Part shown: positions 57,584-64,000 of the stretch, in pieces
Layout: each line of letters opens with the position of its first letter
Numbering within the stretch: position 1 is the stretch's first letter
NCBI GenBank assembly: GCA_028583415.1
Contig: CM053276.1
Span: 12,607,774 to 12,671,773 of the forward strand
DNA: 64,000 bases
Source of the DNA: Protea cynaroides
Taxonomy: Eukaryota > Streptophyta > Magnoliopsida > Proteales > Proteaceae
Direction of reading: 5' to 3'
Notes under the pieces: generated by a model
Database searches by the model: none
Seen by the model: only the letters and a program-made list of their open reading frames with translations
What the model was told of the DNA's origin: nothing
Position numbers and translations under genes: made by a program

Positions 57584-58067
57584 GATAGTCATGTGAGGTC
57601 GACCTTTTTTTCTCTTAAAAGTTGATCCAAGCTTGGAGCAAGTATTTATGACTCCAAAATTTTGGATTCTGGAATCATTCTGAATCCGGTTCACTCTGTG
57701 GGAGTTGGAATCTAACTGGACTTATCAAACGTGCTTCTACTCCAAATTGGCTCCCTGGGAGCCAGAATCCATAGAATCCAGAAGCAGAAGTCACCTTCGT
57801 TTTCCTCCACGCGTCGACCAATCCTTTTGGTTTTTTTCCTTACTATAGCCGCAGAGTCTCTTTGAGGCACAAAAACAAACACCTACAACCCAATCTACAT
57901 ATTCAACAATTTTCCAACTCCCAAACCCTAAGGTCTCCCCTAAAACCCATCAAATACTCTTTTTTCAGCACCGCAGACCATAAAATCTAGAACCCATTTG
58001 TCCAAAACTCTGAGAAGTCATTTCCTTGGGTCGCCATTACCAACAACACTGACAAGGAAAGCATACA

Positions 58068-58333
58068 ATTTGTATAGAAATCGTTTCTTGTTAGGGGTTA
58101 GGCAGGAGACTCGGCTGCATCTAATCGATGCCCGACACGTAGGTGTCGATTGGATCCTAGTCGTCCATCCCAGCCGATCACCAATGGTGCATAAGCCGAC
58201 ACCTCTCTGGGTTTCACCTTATCGGCTGAGATGGGCGGTTCGGATCCAACCAACATCCACGTGTTGGGCATCAGCTGGATGTAGCCGAGTCTTCTACCGA
58301 ACCCCTGGCAAGGAGACGATTTGGATCCTGGAA
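58068..58333. mobile_element. Hairpin MITE H5 (GGATCC family, reversed)
   Basis: TTAGGGGTTAGGCAGGAGAC then TCGGCTGCAT on the left is inverted on the right as ATGTAGCCGAGTC..CCGAACCCCT. The outer ends are TGTATAGAAATCG (left) and CGATTTGGATCC (right), the mirror of H1. No target duplication was found. Confidence 0.6.
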
Positions 58334-58352
58334 TATGAGCATTTACCAAAAT

Positions 58353-58605
58353 TGTTTGGATCCAAATCGTCTCCTGCCAAGGGTTCGGCAGGGGACTCGA
58401 CTGCATCCGGCCGACGCGGGGTCGGGGGCGCGGCCAAGCCGCCCATCCCACCAATAAAGTGAAATGAGAGAGGTGTCGGCTTTCCCCCCCCTCGGGGGGG
58501 GGGGGGGGGGGGGGGGCTCGGCGGGCCGCCCCCCCCGGCCGCCACGCGGGGGGCGAAGCCCGCTTCCGCGAAACCCCCGGGCGCCCGATTTATATACCAT
58601 ATTCC
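58353..58605. mobile_element. Hairpin MITE H4 with corrupted GC interior
   Basis: The left arm is clean (GGATCCAAATCGTCTCCTGC, then GGTTCGGCAGGGGACTCGAC). The right end CGATTTATATACC resembles the family's right terminus, but the expected right arm is replaced by C8, G23, C8 and other G/C runs (58484-58590). The arm cannot be paired as in its relatives. Confidence 0.5.
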
Positions 58606-59396
58606 AATAACTCCAACTCCTAGGTTCCAAAGGCCATTGATAGAAATCCTCCTCTGCATATACATTGATATTCTGTTTTTATTTTTTGGACCCTGTGTGA
58701 CCCGACCCCTCGAGACGTTAGTTTTAAATCTGCTCCTATGAGCTACTTTCATTTTTTGCTTCTAGGTCTCCGCCCCTTGAAGCACGTCGGATTTTTTTTA
58801 TTTTATTTTTTTTTAAGAAAAATCTAATTAATCTATCAAAAAGAAGTTTCAAATGAGTAAAAATGATATTTTACAATCTCAAGAGTAATATTGTCATTAA
58901 AAACATTAGGTACGATTCGTCTCATCACTTAATGGACTACCAAAGGGTAATGATACTTATTTTCAAAAGTAGTGGAAGAGATTGATATTATGAGCCAAGT
59001 TAAGAGTGACTGATTAAAGGGTAAAGGTGGTGGAAATTTCCTTAAAAATAGTGCAAGGTTAACAGAAGCAGAATAAGAAATATTAAAATCAATGAAATAT
59101 TTCAAAAATAAAATATGGGAAAAACTTTGGTGGTTCTCAAAAGACCACCTACTCAAGCAGAGAATATTTTAAATAAAATTAGAACCAGCAGAACCATCCC
59201 AGGAAAAGCAGGGAAATATAAGGGGGAAAAATTAGGGAAAGGGTTCTCGGAGCAAGCAGGGTAGCCTATGCTCCCTCACATAGATTTTTTTATTAATTTT
59301 TCTAGAATTAATAAAAAAAAAATAGACGTGAGAGGGTATAGCCTACACAGTATTTTTCCCCAAAAATTACCATGAAACGAACCACCAAGAAAAGAA
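58606..59396. other. 3' flank of the PHP gene
   Basis: AT-rich sequence with no recognised gene. It should contain the 3' UTR of the PHP-domain gene toward its right end. A small inverted AATTTTTCTAGAATTAATAAA-type motif lies near 59297. Confidence 0.4.
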
Positions 59397-62054
59397 CTAT
59401 GTAGTCGTCATAGACACCTCGACCCCCGGATTAATAACAGTCAGGGAAAGCTTCAACCTGAGTGTCTCAACATCAATGGTCTGTCTTTCCTCATTTGTCA
59501 ACCAGGAGGACAGGCACCGGTCAATCACATCCTTGCCACAGCTCAAAGAACCACACTTGAGGTTCCTGATCTTCCCACCAAACCTTGCAATCCTCTCCAG
59601 ACTTGCATCACTTGGTTCCTCTGCAAAACTCTGCAGTACATCTTTAATCGCATTGCACCAAATAGGTCGGGCTATCTGAAGGAAGTCGTGCTGAGCTAAC
59701 ACAGGGATATTCACACTTCCCAGATCAGACTCATCATGGTTTCGCCTACCATGATAGTCTGATCCTCCAAGCTTCAAAAGATCATAAGTATCAGCCAAAT
59801 CACTGAATGCTGTTCACAGGACATCAGCAAAAGAGAGGGTTGCAGCATGAGACATGATCTGACAACAGATGCAAAGCTATAAAAGCAACAATTGCAGAAT
59901 GTAATCTTTCTACATTGTGTTGGAAAACCATCGATCACTAGCATTAGAGCACTAACTAGTATTTATTAGTACATGAAAGCTAATTAATAATCAAAGAACA
60001 TTGGTGTTTTTTAAAAAATCATTTGAAAATTTAACCTTGATATGTTTCTCTGAGACCTTTTCTAGTCATCTCTGTATCAGCTTACAAACACATGATCCTA
60101 GGGGCAAAAAAGGGGAAACTAAATCATTTCCTTCTATAAGATATTCACGGAAAAACTAAACACTAGGAAATACTGGAATATCTAATCAATCAATGATGTT
60201 ATTGAATTTCCCCCAATTCGTCTCCTTGTCTCACAATATCAGAGGTATTATTGTAGAAAAAAAATCTCATAATCCCAACTTTTTAACTCTATGTGCATAC
60301 TGAATTTAGAGGTTAACATTCACATTTTATATCTTCCATCGATTTTACCTAGACCCCAAAAATCAATTATTAACATTACATACCAGAGGTCAATCCTTTT
60401 TATTATGTTGGCCACACCTGGAATAAAGTTGGAGAGAAACAAAAATGGACCTGACTCATATTTATTTCTAGATGTACAAATATCAAAGATCAAACTGCAA
60501 GAATTATAGAATAGAGCTGGGTTTGGTATATCAGATCCTTCGGCCCAGCCCGAATTGCGTTGGTCCCTAAAATTTGGATACTGGATCCTAGACAGTGTTT
60601 TGATCAACTAGTCAGGTGGTCAGGCCCCTTTCAAGTCTGAAATAAGGTAATGATCCAAATCAGATTCATTCTCTGGTCAAGTTTGGAGTCTATAAAGTAA
60701 GATCAGTTTCAAAATCATCTGGTTCCAACCCGAATCTCAACTATGTTTAGCACTTATTTTTCTGGACCAGTAGGCAACTTCATTAATCCAAAGTAGAACT
60801 AGATCCATTAGGCACTTCGGTGCCCCTACTGGAGCCACTGATGATAGGTCTCAACTGAAACAACAGAAGACTTTGGGGACCATGATTTTACCTGCCAGTT
60901 TTCCATCACTTCGGTAGACCTCCATTGCATGAAGACCCACAGCTTTCAATCCCCTGACAACTGCAAGAGGGTTCTTTAATGCCCATGGATGAGCTAATGC
61001 TGCCACACCCCCTGTTTGACATATCAATTGAACTGCTTCCTCGGCAAGAGCCTCACTACCCCTGTGTCACAGACAGAACAGTTTCCATGTTAACAGAAAT
61101 TCAGAAACAATTTCCAATACCTCAGAAGCAAGAAACAAACATAAATTTTTATGCAGGAGTGATTGGAGGATTAGAGGAAAAAGTTTGAAGGTGGGATTTG
61201 ATCCCAGGACCTGGCCACAACAATCGAAGGTCATCCTGGCCGGGAAAAGTGGCACTTTCAAGAAACAAACTTGGGTAATTCATCATTTTCTTTATCCCTT
61301 TTGTGTTTTTGAATTGGTGAATGAGCACTAATTGCAACCTCCACCTCTACACTTGTTTGTAGGAATAGGATTGGGGCAGTGGTTGGTAAGCATGCGGTTA
61401 ATTGAGTCAAGAGAGGTAAATCCAGAAAAGAGCTAGATTTGGGATTCTTACGTAGAATAGGCAGGTCCACCATCATATAGGTATCGGTTGAAAGCTTGCT
61501 TCAGATTTTCTACATGACCAGCTTCAACCATTGCACGAGCTACATGCAACCTCCCAGGAGCCACTCCATCCCCTGCAATTTTGGCAACATTCTCCCACTT
61601 AAGGGGCATCTTCAAGTTGTTCAGCTTTGAAATCATGTTCTTTGCACGGAGGAAGCGACCATCCCTTATGCTAGCTAAGCATTTCTCCAGCTCCTCAAAT
61701 CTTGAGGGTCCGCAGCTGCTGTAATAAGCAAGGATGTGAACTGGTTCTTCTGTTCCAGATTCTCCTCTGTTGCACAGATTCAAACTTGCAAAATCAGAAA
61801 GTTTTTTTTTTCCCCACCAAATATTAAGTTTTAGTGTCTAAATAGCTTTAAACAATGAGAAATATACAAATAAGGGAAACAACAGCCGTTCTCCATAAGA
61901 ATCTGAACAAAAGTTAAAAAGAAAATGACCTTGGAGAGAATATGGTACTAATCTCAACACCTGGAATTATCCTGACGCCAAATTTCCGAGCTGCTTCCAA
62001 TGCTTCTGGGATGCCAGCCATAGTATCATGATCAGTCAGTGCAAGCACTTTCAC
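59397..62054 (-). CDS. PHP-domain phosphoesterase (5'-partial, last 4 exons)
   Basis: In transcript order the exons are 62054-61930, 61766-61452, 61061-60892 and 59809-59397. All borders are GT/AG, phases agree, and the frame runs 340 residues to a stop. The product resembles plant polymerase/histidinol phosphatase-like proteins related to bacterial TrpH/YciV, which remove phosphates from nucleoside bisphosphates or short RNA 5' ends. Metal-site motifs visible are LTDHDTMAG (residues 6-14), IIPGVEIST, ALAHPWALKNP and LKLGGSDYHG. The usual first HxH motif would be in the missing upstream exons. Other family text is EEPVHILAYY, RDGRFLRAKNMI, APGRLHVARAMVEAGHVENL, YRSDGKLA and, near the end, NEERQTIDVETLRLKLS. 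The intron upstream of the first exon here exceeds 1.9 kb and contains a copia-type LTR. No breaks were seen. Confidence 0.93.
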
Positions 62055-62383
62055 CTGTTCTGAACACATTAAATTTATAATATCGTGCTCCATCTTTGTC
62101 CAGTCAAACATCAAATGTCAAAAGCTAGAATATCAGAATCACACAAAGTGCATCATAATGTATTACAAGTTAGATCACTTTATCTTTTAGAAGATGACCT
62201 GATATTGTTGGCTGGTATGGTAGACATCGGATAATAGGAGGCAGAAGAATATTTCAAACCAACCACCGCTATCCACTGCAAGTTAACTGAGTTTCTAGCT
62301 TTGAGATCAGCCAGGCCTTGGCCTAGTTGGTGCAAAGTCTTAAGCAAGGGGGTCTATGCTTTCGGATGTGGAGCCAATGTTAT

Positions 62384-62617
62384 TGTTGTAAAAGTCGTAC
62401 ATTTTAGTTAAGGGTGTTCATGTAATTTTTGGTATTTATTTATTTCTTTTCCTTAGTTAACTAGGACTTTTCCTTTCCTTATTTAACTGGGAATCCTAGT
62501 CTAACTGGGACTTCTAGTCTCTCTAGAGTTTCTATTAGTTTGTAATCTCTCTTATTATAAATAAAACTGGGATGATGGGAGAATAACAATCTCTCTCATT
62601 CTTTTTCTAATTCAACA
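62384..62617 (+). mobile_element. Retrotransposon 5' LTR with primer site
   Basis: 234 bp from TGTTGTAAAAG to AATTCAACA, followed directly by the primer site TGGTATCAGAGCTAACC at 62618. A TATA-like TTATAAATAAA is at about 62558. The internal sequence after it (to about 63170) is a CT-rich then CTGCCGCCAT-rich non-coding leader. The 3' LTR is not in the window. It sits in an intron of the PHP gene on the opposite strand. Confidence 0.8.
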
Positions 62618-63169
62618 TGGTATCAGAGCTAACCTAGCTCTTCTCTTCTCTTCTCTTTTTTTCTTTTCTTTTCTTCTGCCAAAAGAACCTGCTGCCACCA
62701 CCTTGTGATCTTCTACAACCTGCCGCCATACTTCCTGCTATTAGAAACCTGCTGCCATTATTCCTGAAGCCAGAAAAAATCTGCCGCCATTCCTTCTTCC
62801 ATCAGAAAACTCTGCCAATACCTCAAAACCATCACTGCTCCTTGCCGCCATACCTGGAACCACCTACATCCACTGCCCAAGCCATAGCCAGTACCGCCAT
62901 CTTCTTTTACTCTCTATACACACATTACCGCAAGCCATAGCCATTATCAACACCCATAACAGGTACCGCCACTCATCACAGGCCCTGCCGACAACCCTCA
63001 AACAACACCCTAGACCTACCTAAAGCTACCGACACCACCTTAATCCCATCCCATATATACCACAAGCCTAACAGTCACCTCAAAGTCCCAAAAATTTTAC
63101 CCTAAAACCCTTATTACCTTCTCTAACCTCATATCAATGCACTAAATATCTCCCAAGGTTTGGATTTCT

Positions 63170-64000
63170 CAGTTGCCGTGATGGCAAAGAGGGTTTCAAC
63201 ACATCCAATTCATAGATCCCTCTTTGCTACAGGATCTCTATTCAATCCAAACCCAAATTTAACAAACAAGGGTAATTGAGATTGAACAAATAATTCCACA
63301 ACTTCAAATCCGTCTGTAAAAATGCTTCAAAAATTGGGATCCTTGATCCTTAGGATATGAGGAGCAATATCCTAGAAGATGAGCTTGATCCGACGGGTGG
63401 GATCGAAACCAATCTTGCCCATAGGTCTTAGATAGATATTTTAACAAACCAGAATTATAAAATTATGGAAAAACTCACCTATCTTGAGATTCAGCCGTTG
63501 GAAAGCCTTCAAACTTGGAGGAGAAGTACTCTAAAATATGCTTGATAACATACCCAAATTTGAAGATGATCTAACCATGGATGAAGAAGTTATGAATTTT
63601 CGAAAAACTAATATCATCTGAAAACAGGAATGAACAGAATAGGAGTTTCGGTTGAGTCTCACAGGAATGAAAACCAGAATTTTTTAATAAAACTCTGGCC
63701 AACTCTCTCTACTAGGTGCCGCCAGCCACTCCTCTTATTTATAATTTGAAAGATTACCTCAAATAGGAAATAAAACTAACTGAAAAATAGGAAACTAAAC
63801 TCCCTTTATAAAGTAGGAAGTTTCTAACCAAATAATAGGAAAGTTTCTAAAACTAGAAAATAGGAAAGTTTCCAAACTTCTAGGAAACTAGATTCAAAGA
63901 AAATCTTAGTCTCCAAGTAATTGAGACTTCCTAAACTAACTACCCTATAATTTAAGGAAACTAAACAATTGAAATCAAATCCCTCACAATTAGGAAACTA
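63170..64000 (-). mobile_element. LTR-like repeat, related to 473-2046
   Basis: Non-coding. It aligns in patches with 1170-1900: GATGGCAAAG, CCCTCTTTG..AGGATCT, TTGAAGATGATC, GGTTGAGTCTCACA. It has a minus-strand TATA-like TATAAATAAG near 63741 followed by runs of 'aaataggaaact'. It continues past the right edge and may be nested in the element that starts at 62384. Confidence 0.45.

Noticed and set aside
57207..57625. Overlapping long frames rich in Gly/Trp/Val or Pro/His/Thr
   Set aside because: Pure products of the (GGT)n repeat; no domain or start context.
57850..58067. Possible start of a gene (CCCAAACCCTAAGG... then a short open frame into the hairpin at 58068)
   Set aside because: No ATG in a good position, the frame runs straight into a MITE, and no family match was recognised.
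58294..58752. Long Gly/Pro-rich frames around the GC tract
   Set aside because: Produced by G/C homopolymer runs inside a hairpin MITE that is probably mis-sequenced.

Overview
This is nuclear DNA from a flowering plant, most likely a woody eudicot or early-diverging angiosperm with a moderately large genome. The evidence is AT-rich non-coding sequence, spliced plant genes with long introns, Ty1-copia and Ty3-gypsy elements with initiator-Met-tRNA primer sites, an Au-type SINE, plant LINE remnants, MULE and hAT elements, and a piece of plastid DNA. No species can be assigned from the sequence alone.

Three host genes are supported. (1) The plus strand, 2575-22199, carries the C-terminal two thirds of an ERGIC3/Erv46-like secretory cargo receptor in eight exons. 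One intron is 11.5 kb and is packed with transposons; the first exons lie left of the window. (2) The minus strand, 34839-35924, carries an intact intronless AP2/ERF transcription factor of the RAP2-4 (DREB A-6) type, with a TATA box upstream. (3) The minus strand, 59397-62054, carries the last four exons of a PHP-domain (polymerase/histidinol phosphatase-like) phosphoesterase; its 5' exons lie right of the window. These genes look functionally unrelated.

The rest is layered mobile DNA. From 1 to 2250 there is a split 200-bp duplication around LTR-like sequence. Between 5.2 and 16.7 kb (inside the ERGIC3 intron) lie a MULE with a 9-bp target duplication, a LINE tail, a 4.5-kb non-coding LTR element and a plastid insertion. 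Between 17.7 and 22.1 kb lie a ~0.9-kb palindromic element and a 2.0-kb hAT element with an LTR nested in it. At 28.5-30.1 kb a Pack-MULE-like element carries a broken copy of a MYC2-type jasmonate bHLH gene. At 32.4 kb there is a complete TRIM. From 37 to 42 kb there are two more long palindromes and a second MULE with a 9-bp target duplication. From 42.3 to 50.3 kb there is a three-level nest: a 2.4-kb gypsy-type solo LTR inside a degenerate copia element inside a foldback MITE. From 50 to 59 kb there are small MITEs, LINE and TRIM fragments, a (GGT)n tract and GC-rich hairpins, one of which looks damaged by sequencing or assembly.

The strongest points for follow-up are the MYC2 fragment captured between ~80-bp inverted repeats, a family of short perfect-hairpin MITEs with 8-bp target duplications, the two-copy ~0.9-kb palindrome family, and the solo LTR studded with GTGGTCGACCAC-type palindromes. 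I did not find a clearly new gene system. All alignments were made by eye.
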